Program-made: the position numbers and the translations under genes
Shown: in pieces, positions 1 to 9,082 of the stretch
Layout: the number at the start of each line of letters is the position of its first letter
Position numbering within the stretch: the first letter of the stretch is position 1
The notes under the pieces: model-generated
What the model was told of the DNA's origin: nothing
Database searches by the model: none
What the model saw: only the letters and a program-made list of their open reading frames with translations
Origin: an uncultured bacterium
GTDB lineage: Bacteria > Spirochaetota > Spirochaetia > Sphaerochaetales > Sphaerochaetaceae
Length of the DNA stretch: 64,000 bases
NCBI GenBank assembly: GCA_905215015.1
Contig: CAJMOS010000002.1
Span: 1 to 64,000 of the forward strand
Direction: 5' to 3'

Positions 1-417
1 ATTGAAGGCATAGGCGCTATTGTCGCCCATGATGAATTTGTCGAACGTATAGTCGGGATTGACTCCAGAGGCTTCGCGCTGGATTTCGCGGGACTTGGTA
101 TGGGAAATGTCTTGGACGGACTTGATTGTCGATGTCCGGGCCGATTCCCCGCCAGCGTTGGGGCTCATGCTCTTGTTGATGCCGATTCGGACATGGACCT
201 CCGTCGCCGAGTACCTGCTGACATAGCTCTCGATGGAAGGGATGAATTTCTTGACCCGGTCGAACACGAACTGGCTGGACACCTCAAGATTGAGGATTCC
301 TTCTTCCGAACTGACATAGCCTATTTTGCTTGCAAAGGGGGCGAACTCTCTTGTCTCTTCTCCCGAGCGAAGCTCTTCCTTGCACTGCTTCCAAATTTCT
401 TGATAATCGTGGTCCAT
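1..417 (-). CDS. dnaA: Chromosomal replication initiator DnaA, N-terminal part (runs off the window)
   Basis: DnaA binds the origin and melts it to start chromosome replication. The minus strand reads 139 codons from an ATG at 417 to the window edge. The N-terminal domain begins MDHDYQEIWKQCKEEL, the expected helical start of DnaA domain I, and the last visible residues NPDYTFDKFIMGDNSAYAFN are the characteristic entry into the AAA+ domain III. The Walker motifs and the DNA-binding domain lie outside the window. The start is supported by a GAGG ribosome-binding site a few bases upstream. The gene is divergent from gyrB, and the gap between them is the best origin candidate. Confidence 0.93.
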   Translation of the reverse strand, partial: MDHDYQEIWKQCKEELRSGEETREFAPFASKIGYVSSEEGILNLEVSSQFVFDRVKKFIPSIESYVSRYSATEVHVRIGINKSMSPNAGGESARTSTIKSVQDISHTKSREIQREASGVNPDYTFDKFIMGDNSAYAFN

Positions 418-723
418 AGGTTCCTCATTTTACCCTTCTCTTCTATGGGTGTGCAAGCAAATGCCGAGCTCTTGTAACTTTCCCTCTTCCCCACTGTTCT
501 TTTAATTGTCGGATAGTGGATTTCTCTCCGAGAACAAAGCAGTCTCACCCTCTTTTTCCCCATGATTTTCCGATTTCAGGGGAGAGGAAAATTTTTTCTC
601 TTTAACTTTTTGTAGGATAAATATATAAAAAAGGCTTACCTGCTTGAAACCTAAGCCCGTTTTTTGATATGATTCCTGTGCATTTACACAACGCATTTTT
701 TATGACTCTCAAGGAAATAAAAC
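418..723. other. dnaA-gyrB divergent intergenic region, candidate oriC
   Basis: This 306-base gap separates two divergent, presumably leading-strand gene sets. It is AT-rich around 590-700, with the run AAATATATAAAAAA near 617-632. A DnaA-box-like 9-mer ATTTACACA (7 of 9 against TTATNCACA) sits at 682-690. I see no perfect DnaA box and no gene. The origin call rests mainly on gene order. Confidence 0.45.
633..665 (+). terminator. Stem-loop with T tract in the dnaA-gyrB gap
   Basis: GGCTTA at 633-638 pairs with TAAGCC at 652-657 around a 13-base loop and is followed by a T tract at 660-665; an A run precedes the left arm. It looks like a weak intrinsic terminator or attenuator just upstream of gyrB. 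A role in origin structure is equally possible. Confidence 0.3.
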
Positions 724-2817
724 ATGAACGAACAGAATGAAAACGACGAGCAGTTTGTCCCGACAAACCAGCAGGACAAATCTGTCATCCAGAAGGCGGA
801 AAGTGCGTACAACTCGGGGACGATCAAGGTTCTCAAGGGACTTGAGGCGGTACGTCTGAGACCTGGCATGTACATTGGCTCCACCGGCATCACCGGCTTG
901 CACCAATTGGTGTATGAGGTCATTGACAACTCCATCGACGAAGCCATGGCGGGTTTCTGTAACGAGATTACGGTCTGCCTTGACTTGGACGAGCAGGGAC
1001 GCCAGCGTTGTACGGTGGAAGATAACGGTCGCGGCATTCCGGTCGACATGCATCCAACCGAGCATAAGAGCACGCTTGAGGTTGTCCTTTCCCAGCTGCA
1101 CGCTGGCGGCAAGTTCGACAAGAACGCCTACAAGGTCTCCGGCGGTCTGCACGGTGTCGGTGTCTCCTGTGTCGTAGCCCTTTCCGATTGGTTCGAGGCG
1201 AGGGTATATCGTCTTGCCGGTGGGTATCCGACCGAGGACCCGCGACGTCCTGGCGGCATCTTCTCCCAGCGCTACAGCAAGGGCATTCCTCTTGGGGACG
1301 TCGTACGGGAAGGAGATTCCGACCGCTCCGGCACGGTCATCAGCTTTGTTCCCGACTTTTCCATCATGGAGCCGAACGCGTTCGACTACAACGTGCTCTC
1401 CAGCCGGTTCCGCGAGCTTTCCTATCTGAACAAGGGCGTGCAGATCACCATCATCGACCGCCGCTCTTCCCAGGAGAAGAAAGAGGTGTTCAAGAGCGAA
1501 GGAGGAATCCCGGAGTTCGTCAGCCATCTGAACCAGTACCAGGAGCCTCTGTTCGACACTCCTATTTCCATCGAGGGTGAGAAAGACGGCACGAAGGTCG
1601 AGATTTCCCTGCAGTACAACAAGAAGTATGACGTGAAGATCCTTTCCTTCGTAAACAACATCAACACGCATGAGGGTGGCACGCACCTCACCGGCTTCCA
1701 TATGGGCCTTACCCGGGTCATCAACAACCAGATGACCAAAAATGACAAGCTGATGAAGAAGTACGACATCTCCAAGGAAGAGAACAAGTTCGAGGCCAGC
1801 GATATCGACGAGGGCCTGACGGCGGTCGTTTCCGTGAAGGTGCCGAATCCCCAGTTCGAGGGTCAGACGAAGATGAAGCTGGGAAACAGCTACGTCACCG
1901 GTCTGGTCAGCAGCCTGGTCTATGAGAAGTTGAACAACTACCTCGACGAGTTCCCCGATATTTCCAACGCGATCCTGATGAAAATCATCGGGGCGGCTCT
2001 CGGACGTGTCGCCGCCCGCAAGGCGCGTGAGCGTATCCGTAGCGAGAACGGTGGCGGCGGCCTTCCCGGCAAGCTCGCCGATTGTTCCGAGAAAGACCCG
2101 GCAAAATGTGAGATTTTCATCGTCGAGGGTGATTCCGCAGGAGGGTCCGCGAAACAAGGGCGCGACCGCCATTTCCAGGCGATTCTTCCGCTCTGGGGAA
2201 AGATGCTGAACGTCGAGAAGGCCCCTGAGTTCAGGGTCCTTGGCAACGACAAGCTGCAGCCGGTCATCTCTTCCATCGGAGCCGGCCTTACCCGTTACAA
2301 CAACACGACGAGCGATTTCGGTGACAACCTGAAGGATGCCAGCCACAACTTCGACATCTCCAAGTGCCGCTACCACAAGATCATCATCATGGCAGATGCC
2401 GATGTCGATGGAAGCCACATCAGGACCCTGCTGTTGACCTTCTTCTTCAGGTATATGAGGCCGCTGATCGAGGCGGGATATGTCTACTTCGCCATGCCTC
2501 CTCTCTACAAGATCACGATCGGCAAGCGTATCGAATACGCCTACGACGAGGATGCCCGTGCCGCGATCCTGAACAAGTACGGGGTGACCGACTCCAGCAA
2601 GGTTGAGATCCAGCGATACAAAGGTCTCGGCGAGATGAACCCCGAGCAGCTGTGGGAGACCACCATGAACCCGGAAACCCGCCGTATGGGCCAGGTCAGC
2701 CTGACGGACGCCGAGGAAGCCGACCGCAACTTCTCCATGCTGATGGGTGAGGAAGTCGAGCCGAGACGCGAGTTCATCGAGCAGAACGCCGAATACGTGA
2801 CCAACTTGGATGCATAA
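724..2817 (+). CDS. gyrB: DNA gyrase subunit B
   Basis: ATPase subunit of gyrase, which introduces negative supercoils with GyrA. The 697-residue protein shows the GHKL ATPase motifs (EVIDNSIDEA near 65-74, DNGRGIP near 100-106, GGLHGVGVSCV near 140-150). The TOPRIM motifs follow: EGDSAGGSAKQGRD near 468 and DADVDGSH near 557. It ends with the typical GEEVEPRREFIE tail. It is longer than the roughly 640-residue form of many bacteria, partly through a polar N-terminal extension of about 25 residues. An AAGGAAA ribosome-binding site precedes the ATG. gyrA starts 13 bases after the stop, so the two are one operon. Confidence 0.97.
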   Translation: MNEQNENDEQFVPTNQQDKSVIQKAESAYNSGTIKVLKGLEAVRLRPGMYIGSTGITGLHQLVYEVIDNSIDEAMAGFCNEITVCLDLDEQGRQRCTVEDNGRGIPVDMHPTEHKSTLEVVLSQLHAGGKFDKNAYKVSGGLHGVGVSCVVALSDWFEARVYRLAGGYPTEDPRRPGGIFSQRYSKGIPLGDVVREGDSDRSGTVISFVPDFSIMEPNAFDYNVLSSRFRELSYLNKGVQITIIDRRSSQEKKEVFKSEGGIPEFVSHLNQYQEPLFDTPISIEGEKDGTKVEISLQYNKKYDVKILSFVNNINTHEGGTHLTGFHMGLTRVINNQMTKNDKLMKKYDISKEENKFEASDIDEGLTAVVSVKVPNPQFEGQTKMKLGNSYVTGLVSSLVYEKLNNYLDEFPDISNAILMKIIGAALGRVAARKARERIRSENGGGGLPGKLADCSEKDPAKCEIFIVEGDSAGGSAKQGRDRHFQAILPLWGKMLNVEKAPEFRVLGNDKLQPVISSIGAGLTRYNNTTSDFGDNLKDASHNFDISKCRYHKIIIMADADVDGSHIRTLLLTFFFRYMRPLIEAGYVYFAMPPLYKITIGKRIEYAYDEDARAAILNKYGVTDSSKVEIQRYKGLGEMNPEQLWETTMNPETRRMGQVSLTDAEEADRNFSMLMGEEVEPRREFIEQNAEYVTNLDA

Positions 2818-2830
2818 GGACGAGTGAGAA

Positions 2831-5431
2831 ATGGACGAACAAGAGGAAAAGAAAGAACAAATCATTGTTACGGATATCTCCAAGGAAATCCGTACCGCGT
2901 ATCTGAACTACGCGATGAGTGTCATCGTGAGTCGTGCGCTTCCCGATGTCCGAGATGGACTGAAGCCTGTCCATCGCAGAATCCTGTATGGCATGTACGA
3001 GATGGGTCTGCGCGCCACCGGCCAGAACAAGAAAAGCGCTCGTATCGTCGGTGATGTGCTTGGTAAATATCATCCGCATGGCGATGCGTCCGTCTACGAC
3101 GCATTGGTGCGTCTGGGCCAGGACTTTTCTCTCCGCTACCCGATGGTCACTCCGCAGGGTAACTTCGGCTCCATTGACGGAGACTCGGCTGCCGCCATGC
3201 GTTACACCGAGGCCCGGTTCAGCAAGATCGGCGAGTCCATGCTGGACGACATCCAGAAGGATACCGTCGATTTTGTCCCGAACTATGACGAGTCGCTGAA
3301 GGAACCGACCGTGCTTCCGGCCGCTTTCCCCTTCCTGCTGGCGAATGGGTCCAACGGTATCGCCGTCGGTATGGCGACCAACATGGCTCCCCACAACCTG
3401 CAGGAAATCTGCGACGCCATCTGCGCCCAGATCAAGAACCCGGACATCACCTTGGACGAGCTGATGCAGTACATCAAGGGTCCCGACTTCCCCACCGGAG
3501 GCATCATCTGCGGTATCCAGGGCATCAAGGATGCCTTCGCTACCGGCAAGGGCCGCGTGGTCATCCGGAGCCGCTATGAGATCGAGAGCCACGAGAAGCA
3601 TGACGATATCGTCTTTACCGAGATTCCGTATGCCGTCAACAAGGCCGACATGGTCAAGCGCATCGACGACATGCGCAAGGACGGACTCTTCCCGGGAATT
3701 TCCGCTATTCGCGACGAGTCGGACCGCAAGGGTATCCGCGTCGTGGTCGAGTTGAAACCGGAAGCGGCAACCAACGTTGTCCTGAACCAGCTGTTCAGGG
3801 ACACTCCATTGCAGAGCAACTTCAGCATCAACAACCTGGCCTTGGTTGACGGCAGGCCGGAGACCCTGACCTTGAAGAAGATGCTGGCCTGCTACATCAA
3901 GCATCGCCAGGAGGTCGTGACGAGAAGGACTCGTTTCGATTTGAAGAAAGCCCAGGAGCGTGCCCACATTCTCGAAGGTCTGAAGAAGGGCCTTGACAAC
4001 ATTGATGAAGTGGTCCGGATCATCAAGGAGTCCCAGGATGACGAGACATCCTGTAACAACCTGATGGCTGCTCTCAACATCGACCTTATTCAGGCTCAGG
4101 CCATCATCGACATGAAACTGGGTCGCCTTTCCCACCTGGAGACCGAGAAAATCTTGCAGGAGCTGGCTGAACTGGAAGGAAAAATCGTCTACTACAAGGA
4201 CCTGCTCAGCGATGAGTCGAAAATCCTTGGGGTGGTTTCCAGCGAAACAGCGGCCCTCCCCGCCCAACTCGCCCCGAAAGACAGACGGCGCACCGCCATC
4301 GTCCTGCAGGAGCTGGGCGACAGCAAGGACGAGGACTTCATCAAGCGCGAGGATGTCGTCATCCTGGTCAGCGACAAAGGCTTCGCCAAGAGAATCCCGG
4401 TCGCCGAGTACAAGGTGCAGGCACGTGGCGGCAAGGGCATCAGGACCGCACGTCTGATCGAGAAGGACAACATCAACCATATGCTGACCTGCCACAGCCA
4501 CGACTATGTGCTGTATGTCACCAACTATGGCAAGGCCTACTTCACCAGGGCTTTCGACATCCCCGAGGCATCGAAGACCGCGAAGGGTACCAGCATCAAG
4601 AACTTCCTTGAGATCGAGGGTGGCGAGGCCATCACCAATATCATCAGCTTCCATGACTTCGAGGAAGATGGTGGCAAGTACCTGTTCATGATCACGAAGA
4701 GAGGCGTCGCCAAGAAGGTGGTGCTCGACCAGTTCAAGAACTCCAAGACCCATGGCGTCAAAGCCATCATCCTTGACGAGGGCGACGAACTTCTCGCCAC
4801 CGAACTGATCCAGGATGGGGACGAAGTGATGGCAATCACCAAGAACGGGAGAGGCCTTCGCTTCAACGCCGATGAGGTCAGGGCCATGGGCAGGGCGACG
4901 CATGGCGTGCGTGGCATGAATTTGGCAAGCGATGACGAGATCGCAGGACTCCTCAAGGTGGACGGAGAGCGTCAGATCCTGATGGTGACCTCGAATGGCA
5001 AAGGCAAGCGTGTCCGCTACAGCGATTTCATGGCGCACAGCCGTGGAACGATGGGCCAGAAGATCTACCGTCTGGACGATGACAACATCATCATCGGAGC
5101 GCAGAGCGTGAACGACGCGAATGATGTGGTTTGCGTCACCAGCAAGGCACAGACAATCCGCGTCCATGTGAAGGATATCTCCCTCCAAGGAAGAAACGCC
5201 GCCGGTGTCTACGTCGTCAAGATGAAGACTGCCTCCGACAAGGTGATTGCCATGGCCCTCACCGATTATGACGATGGCGAGGATGAGGAAGTTGAAGGTG
5301 ATTCATTGAATCAGGATGCCCAGTTGCAGAACTACGATGTGATTGAAGCCGGATCCACGGAAAGCCAGATTCTTCAGCAGGAACAGGATACAAAAGCTGA
5401 TGAAGAAGGTTCTCCAGAGGACACAAACTGA
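2831..5431 (+). CDS. gyrA: DNA gyrase subunit A
   Basis: Breakage-reunion subunit of gyrase. Its 866 residues carry the active-site tyrosine Y125 in [12 protein letters not shown] and the quinolone-resistance-determining segment [15 protein letters not shown] near 81-95. A GyrA-box QARGGKG, needed for DNA wrapping, lies near 529-535 in the C-terminal beta-pinwheel. The acidic tail after residue 815 is usual for GyrA. At the position of E. coli Ser83 the protein has Ala86, while the Asp87 equivalent is kept as Asp90. The start ATG lies 13 bases after gyrB. A strong terminator follows at 5451-5484. Confidence 0.97.
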   Translation: MDEQEEKKEQIIVTDISKEIRTAYLNYAMSVIVSRALPDVRDGLKPVHRRILYGMYEMGLRATGQNKKSARIVGDVLGKYHPHGDASVYDALVRLGQDFSLRYPMVTPQGNFGSIDGDSAAAMRYTEARFSKIGESMLDDIQKDTVDFVPNYDESLKEPTVLPAAFPFLLANGSNGIAVGMATNMAPHNLQEICDAICAQIKNPDITLDELMQYIKGPDFPTGGIICGIQGIKDAFATGKGRVVIRSRYEIESHEKHDDIVFTEIPYAVNKADMVKRIDDMRKDGLFPGISAIRDESDRKGIRVVVELKPEAATNVVLNQLFRDTPLQSNFSINNLALVDGRPETLTLKKMLACYIKHRQEVVTRRTRFDLKKAQERAHILEGLKKGLDNIDEVVRIIKESQDDETSCNNLMAALNIDLIQAQAIIDMKLGRLSHLETEKILQELAELEGKIVYYKDLLSDESKILGVVSSETAALPAQLAPKDRRRTAIVLQELGDSKDEDFIKREDVVILVSDKGFAKRIPVAEYKVQARGGKGIRTARLIEKDNINHMLTCHSHDYVLYVTNYGKAYFTRAFDIPEASKTAKGTSIKNFLEIEGGEAITNIISFHDFEEDGGKYLFMITKRGVAKKVVLDQFKNSKTHGVKAIILDEGDELLATELIQDGDEVMAITKNGRGLRFNADEVRAMGRATHGVRGMNLASDDEIAGLLKVDGERQILMVTSNGKGKRVRYSDFMAHSRGTMGQKIYRLDDDNIIIGAQSVNDANDVVCVTSKAQTIRVHVKDISLQGRNAAGVYVVKMKTASDKVIAMALTDYDDGEDEEVEGDSLNQDAQLQNYDVIEAGSTESQILQQEQDTKADEEGSPEDTN

Positions 5432-5450
5432 ATCCTATCGGTTCTCTCAA

Positions 5451-5484
5451 GGGGTTATCGGGACATCCGGTAACCCCATTTTTT
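5451..5484 (+). terminator. Intrinsic terminator of gyrBA
   Basis: GGGGTTA (5451-5457) pairs with TAACCCC (5471-5477). The stem continues inward through a T-G pair and CGG/CCG, leaving a short loop. A T run follows directly at 5479-5484. Confidence 0.85.
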
Positions 5485-5622
5485 ATTCCCTGCCGCATCT
5501 CTTGCCTTTTTTCTTCATGGGTCGGGGAGGATATCTCAGTCCTGGCTGAAAGAAAAAGCTTCCAGATGCCTTCTTCGTTTGTTTTGGCAAGAAGGAACTA
5601 GCAATACTGTTAATTGATTATA

Positions 5623-5638
5623 TTGTAATTAATTACAA
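5623..5638. repeat. Perfect 16-base palindrome
   Basis: TTGTAATTAATTACAA is a perfect inverted repeat in an AT-rich segment after gyrA. Its half TTGTAAT recurs in another palindrome at 10441-10455, so both could be operators of one regulator. No regulator is identified. Confidence 0.4.
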
Positions 5639-5791
5639 ATTACAAAAGGGTATTTGACTGCCAGTATGTCGCGCACCGGACACTAGTACGCGAAGTTCTG
5701 TTGTTTCCCACTACAAAGAAACGAAAGTGAAAGAATCTCCACACGAATCTGCACTTATACATAGTAACAAAAGGGTAAAAACCTGCAAATG

Positions 5792-5813
5792 CCGTAATAT
5801 TTTGCGGTTTTTT
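5792..5813 (+). terminator. Stem-loop with T tract
   Basis: CCGTAA (5792-5797) pairs with TTGCGG (5802-5807, one T-G pair) around loop TATT, followed by six T at 5808-5813. The shape is that of an intrinsic terminator, but no plus-strand gene ends just before it; it may end a short transcript. Confidence 0.45.
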
Positions 5814-5952
5814 CTGATTTGGAATAATCCAAAAAATCAAACCAACCAATTCAGCAAAAGTACAAACGAAAGTAATTGGAAGAACCATAATGCAATTGCT
5901 TGGTTGGTTTGTTGCCAGGTGTGCTCTGTAGTTGGATTCTTTGTTGTCGTTA

Positions 5953-5968
5953 TGTTTCACGTGAAACA
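5953..5968. other. parS: parS site 1 (ParB binding site)
   Basis: TGTTTCACGTGAAACA is an exact match to the bacterial parS palindrome and lies 450 bases upstream of parA. ParB nucleates here for chromosome segregation. Confidence 0.95.
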
Positions 5969-6030
5969 TCCGCCATATGATAGTGTTGCATGCAGGGGTT
6001 GTTGGATGACAGAATATGAGGGCTGGGTAT

Positions 6031-6067
6031 AAAAAGAGCGTCTCACTATGTTTCACGTGAAACGCCC
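6031..6067 (-). terminator. Terminator of nfu, overlapping parS site 2
   Basis: Read on the minus strand, GGGCGTTTC (6067-6059) can pair with GAGACGCTC (6044-6036) over nine positions including two G-U pairs, followed by five T (6035-6031). The left arm shares bases 6059-6064 with parS site 2. Confidence 0.6.
6049..6064. other. parS: parS site 2 (one mismatch)
   Basis: TGTTTCACGTGAAACG differs from the parS consensus only at the last base. It lies 96 bases from site 1, just after the 3' end of nfu. Confidence 0.9.
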
Positions 6068-6084
6068 TTTCGTGTGTTTTTGGT

Positions 6085-6309
6085 TTAGTCGACGTTGTTC
6101 TCAACGGTAATGGCTGGGTCAACAACTTTTTTGAGATATCTCTCCACGCCAGATTTCAAAGTCATCTGGCTCATAGGGCAGCCTGCGCATGCACCAACGA
6201 GACGGACGTTGACCTTTGTCCCTTCCATAGAGATGAATTCGATATCTCCGCCATCGTTCTGCAAGGACGGTCTGATATTTTCAATAGCCTGTTTGACTTT
6301 GTCTTCCAT
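6085..6309 (-). CDS. NifU C-terminal-domain (Nfu-type) iron-sulfur scaffold protein
   Basis: A 74-residue stand-alone Nfu domain, which carries a transient Fe-S cluster for delivery to target proteins. The cluster-binding pair is the CAGC motif in GACAGCPMS near residue 40, followed by the typical TLKSGVERYL helix. The frame is open further upstream, but the ATG at 6309 has a GGAG site seven bases away and gives the usual family start. The gene is monocistronic: it has its own promoter at 6329-6357 and a terminator that overlaps parS site 2. It is divergent from parA. Confidence 0.88.
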   Translation of the reverse strand: MEDKVKQAIENIRPSLQNDGGDIEFISMEGTKVNVRLVGACAGCPMSQMTLKSGVERYLKKVVDPAITVENNVD

Positions 6310-6328
6310 AGGGGTCTCCTTGCCTTTA

Positions 6329-6357
6329 AGGATACTCAACCTTCTTTCAGCGGTCAA
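6329..6357 (-). promoter_or_regulatory. Promoter of nfu
   Basis: On the minus strand the -35 box TTGACC (6357-6352) and the -10 box TATCCT (6334-6329) are 17 bases apart. Confidence 0.6.
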
Positions 6358-6375
6358 TAATTGCAGGAATAACGA

Positions 6376-6404
6376 GTGACATTTCTACATGTTTCTTTTA
6401 TATT
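6376..6404 (+). promoter_or_regulatory. Promoter of parAB, probably leaderless
   Basis: GTGACA (6376-6381), a 17-base spacer and TATATT (6399-6404). Only six bases separate the -10 box from the parA ATG and no Shine-Dalgarno is present, so transcription should start at or next to the start codon. Confidence 0.6.
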
Positions 6405-6410
6405 GAAAAC

Positions 6411-7181
6411 ATGAGCGCACAAAAAGTCATTTTCCTTAATCAGAAGGGTGGTGTAGGAAAGACAACGACAGCAGTGAACTTGGGCGCCGCGCTGGCAATC
6501 AAGGGCAAGAAAGTTCTGCTGGTTGACCTAGATGCCCAGGGCAACCTCACGAGTTCTGTCTCTGCGGATCCCCGTTTGCCTGGGACGTATGAAATCCTGA
6601 TAGGCGACGCGCAGGCCATAGATTGTTGTCAACCTACCCATATCAACAACCTGTCCGCTATCGCGAGTAACATCAACATGGCTGGTTTGAATGTCGAGTT
6701 GGTTGATCAAGAGGAAAGGGAATTCTTCATGAAGAAAACCTTTACTACCGTCGAAGATGCTTTTGATTACATCTTTGTCGATTGTCCTCCTTCCCTTGGG
6801 CTTGTGACAGTCAACGCGATGGTGTGGGCGGATTATGTAATCATCCCCATGCAATGCGAATACTTCGCCATGGAAGGCTTGAATCTGCTTATGCGGACGA
6901 TTTCCAACATGAAGAAATCCCTTAACCCGGATCTCAAGATTTTGGGCATTGCTTTTACCATGTACAACAAGCGTCAAAAGCTCGCCAATGATGTCGTAGA
7001 GGATGTGACCTCGTATTTCAAGGATCTTGTCTTTAAGACAATTATTCCTAGAAATGTGCGCCTGTCGGAAGCGCCATCGCATGGGCTTCCTATCTTTGCG
7101 TACGATATCAGCAGCAAAGGCGCCAAAGCATATGAGAAACTTGGAGAGGAGGTGATGGACCGTGTCGCTCAAGCAAACTAA
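6411..7181 (+). CDS. parA: Chromosome partitioning ATPase ParA (Soj)
   Basis: Deviant-Walker ATPase that works with ParB and parS to segregate origins. The 256-residue protein shows KGGVGKTT at residues 12-19, VDLDAQGN near 40 (Walker A') and FVDCPPSLGL near 122 (Walker B), followed by the RNVRLSEAPSHG box typical of Soj proteins. It has no N-terminal DNA-binding extension, so it is the short chromosomal type. There is no ribosome-binding site; the transcript is probably leaderless. parB starts inside the end of the gene with a 20-base overlap. Confidence 0.96.
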   Translation: MSAQKVIFLNQKGGVGKTTTAVNLGAALAIKGKKVLLVDLDAQGNLTSSVSADPRLPGTYEILIGDAQAIDCCQPTHINNLSAIASNINMAGLNVELVDQEEREFFMKKTFTTVEDAFDYIFVDCPPSLGLVTVNAMVWADYVIIPMQCEYFAMEGLNLLMRTISNMKKSLNPDLKILGIAFTMYNKRQKLANDVVEDVTSYFKDLVFKTIIPRNVRLSEAPSHGLPIFAYDISSKGAKAYEKLGEEVMDRVAQAN

Positions 7182-8109
7182 TGGACGCAAGCATGGGCTT
7201 GGAAAAGGTATCGAGAGCCTGCTGGATGATTATGCTGTCGATTCGAAATTGTTGGGATTCTCTGATGTTGTGAAGCAACCAGAAGCCCGGCAAGAAGAGC
7301 AACGGGTGGTGGAGATTCCAATCTCTCAGATTGTACCCAATCCAAATCAGCCCCGTAAGAACTTTGACCAGACAGCCCTTGATGAACTTGCCGAATCGGT
7401 GAAAAACCAAGGTGTTCTCCAGCCAATCCTTGTACAGAAGATTTCGGATGACACGTATTCTATTGTCGCTGGTGAACGTCGCTATCGCGCTGCGAAACAG
7501 GCTGGATTGGAAAAGATACCAGCGCTGATTAAACAGTTCTCTGGCTCGCAGCGTCTGGAAGTGGCTCTGATCGAGAACATTCAGCGTGAAAACCTAAACG
7601 CCATTGAAGAAGCCAAGGCCTATGCCTATCTTATCGATGAATCTGGCATGACCCAGGATGAGCTCGCGAAAAAAGTGGGGAAGAACCGCTCGACGATTGC
7701 CAATAGCCTGCGTCTTCTCGCTCTTTCTCCGGAGATGCAGGGAGACTTGCTTTCTGGTAAAATCAATGCCGGCCAAGCGAGGGCGCTCCTTTCTGTCGTC
7801 AATCCTGCCGACCGGTTGAAGTTGTACGAGCATCTGAAGGAGAAAGAACTCTCTGTTCGTGCGACAGAGCGGCTTGCCGCTGTCTACAATGAGGGTAAGA
7901 GGGTCGCCTTCCAGAAGAAGAAAAGGAAGGTGAAAGATCTTGAGGATACTCCTGAAGTGACCGTTGTAAAAGAGAAATTGTTTCAGGCGCTTGGGAAACC
8001 TGTCGAGATCAAGGGAACCATTGATTCAGGCAAACTGGTCATTCCCTATGATTCTGCCGACGAATTGGATCAAATCTGCGACTTGCTCGCACATGAAGAA
8101 GAGGAATAA
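7162..8109 (+). CDS. parB: Chromosome partitioning protein ParB
   Basis: CTP-dependent DNA clamp that loads at parS. The 315-residue protein has the short basic N-terminus expected for binding ParA ([14 protein letters not shown]), then the CTPase region with [13 protein letters not shown] and the GERRYRAAK box. A parS-reading helix-turn-helix ([20 protein letters not shown]) and a C-terminal dimerisation segment follow. The start is a GTG at 7162: GGAGGTGA sits just upstream, and the ATG at 7182 is out of frame. Translation is coupled to parA through the 20-base overlap. Three matching parS sites lie within 2.7 kb. Confidence 0.96.
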   Translation: MSLKQTNGRKHGLGKGIESLLDDYAVDSKLLGFSDVVKQPEARQEEQRVVEIPISQIVPNPNQPRKNFDQTALDELAESVKNQGVLQPILVQKISDDTYSIVAGERRYRAAKQAGLEKIPALIKQFSGSQRLEVALIENIQRENLNAIEEAKAYAYLIDESGMTQDELAKKVGKNRSTIANSLRLLALSPEMQGDLLSGKINAGQARALLSVVNPADRLKLYEHLKEKELSVRATERLAAVYNEGKRVAFQKKKRKVKDLEDTPEVTVVKEKLFQALGKPVEIKGTIDSGKLVIPYDSADELDQICDLLAHEEEE

Positions 8110-8111
8110 CT

Positions 8112-9062
8112 ATGGATGTGAACAAACTAAGTGACGGACTCTATGCCGTCCTGCATACCGAGAAGGGGGATATCCTCCTTTCTCTTGCATATAAGAAGGT
8201 GCCGCTTACCGTCGCCAACTTTGTTGGCCTTGCGGAAGGCGCCCTCAACCTGCAGAAACCAGGAACACCGTTCTATGATGGGCTTGTATTCCATCGGGTA
8301 GTGCCCAATTTCATGATTCAGGGTGGCGATCCAAAGGGCAATGGCACCGGTGGACCGGGATATATGTTCCCAGATGAATTCGACGAGAGCCTTCGCTTTG
8401 ATGGTCCTGGTGTCCTTGCCATGGCGAACGCCGGTCCGAAGACCAATGGAAGCCAGTTCTTTATCACCCATGTCCAGACTCCGTGGCTCAACGACCATCA
8501 CTCCATCTTTGGTCGCGTGGTCGAGGGTCAGGAGGTTGTGGATGCAGTAAAGCAGGGCGACCATATCACCAAACTGGAGATTGTCCGTGTTGGTGATGAG
8601 GCAAAACAGTTCACTGTTTCACGTGAAACATTCGCTGAACTGCTGAACACCGCAATCCAAAAAGAAACCGAAAAGGAAGCAGAGGCGAAGAAAGCGTTGG
8701 ACAATGAGATCCGGAACCGCTATCCCAACTATAAAGAGACCAAAAGTGGCCTGAAGTATGTGGTTGAGAAAGAAGGTGATGGGAAAAAGTTTCCGAAGTA
8801 TGGACAGGAAGTAACGGTGCACTACGAGGGATTCTTGATGGATGGAACGAAGTTTGATAGCTCCATCAGCCGTGGGACACCTGCCACGTTCCGTCTTGGA
8901 GAAGTGATTGAGGGCTGGAACGAAGGATTGCAGATGATGAGCAAGGGGGCCAAATATACCTTCATCATCCCACCGGAACTCGGCTATGGGACCATGGGGT
9001 ATCCTGGAGTCATTCCTCCGAACAGCACTCTCATCTTCAACGTTGAGCTCATTCGATTTTAA
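8112..9062 (+). CDS. Dual-domain peptidyl-prolyl isomerase (cyclophilin-FKBP fusion)
   Basis: Proline cis-trans isomerase joining two unrelated families in 316 residues. Residues about 5-155 are a cyclophilin ([23 protein letters not shown]). Residues about 215-316 are an FKBP ([35 protein letters not shown]). A charged helical linker lies between them. No signal peptide is visible, so it should be cytoplasmic. It follows parB by two bases and is probably in the same operon. The start of the linker coding sequence contains a perfect parS (8615-8630). Dual-family immunophilins are known from a few unicellular organisms; the linkage to parAB is the unusual part. Confidence 0.9.
   Translation: MDVNKLSDGLYAVLHTEKGDILLSLAYKKVPLTVANFVGLAEGALNLQKPGTPFYDGLVFHRVVPNFMIQGGDPKGNGTGGPGYMFPDEFDESLRFDGPGVLAMANAGPKTNGSQFFITHVQTPWLNDHHSIFGRVVEGQEVVDAVKQGDHITKLEIVRVGDEAKQFTVSRETFAELLNTAIQKETEKEAEAKKALDNEIRNRYPNYKETKSGLKYVVEKEGDGKKFPKYGQEVTVHYEGFLMDGTKFDSSISRGTPATFRLGEVIEGWNEGLQMMSKGAKYTFIIPPELGYGTMGYPGVIPPNSTLIFNVELIRF
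8615..8630. other. parS: parS site 3, inside the isomerase gene
   Basis: TGTTTCACGTGAAACA is a perfect parS located in the coding sequence between the cyclophilin and FKBP domains. It is read in frame as part of TVSRETF, near residues 168-173. Confidence 0.93.
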
Positions 9063-9082
9063 CTTATCAAAATATAAGTAAT

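Larger units (their letters stand above)
5485..5952. other. AT-rich intergenic region without a gene
   Basis: No credible coding frame is present. The stretch includes a perfect palindrome (5623-5638), a stem-loop with T tract (5792-5813) and two DnaA-box-like 9-mers: TTATACATA at 5755-5763 (8 of 9) and ATCTCCACA at 5735-5743 (7 of 9). It leads into the parS sites. It may be part of an extended origin region, but nothing here proves that. Confidence 0.5.

Noticed and set aside
709..5188. Very long minus-strand open frames opposite gyrB and gyrA
   Set aside because: They are antisense shadows of the well-conserved gyrase genes in high-GC sequence.
5640..6125. Open frame of 161 residues on the minus strand over the parS region
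   Set aside because: It repeats FHVKH, which is simply the translation of the parS palindrome, overlaps nfu, and has no ribosome-binding site or family features.
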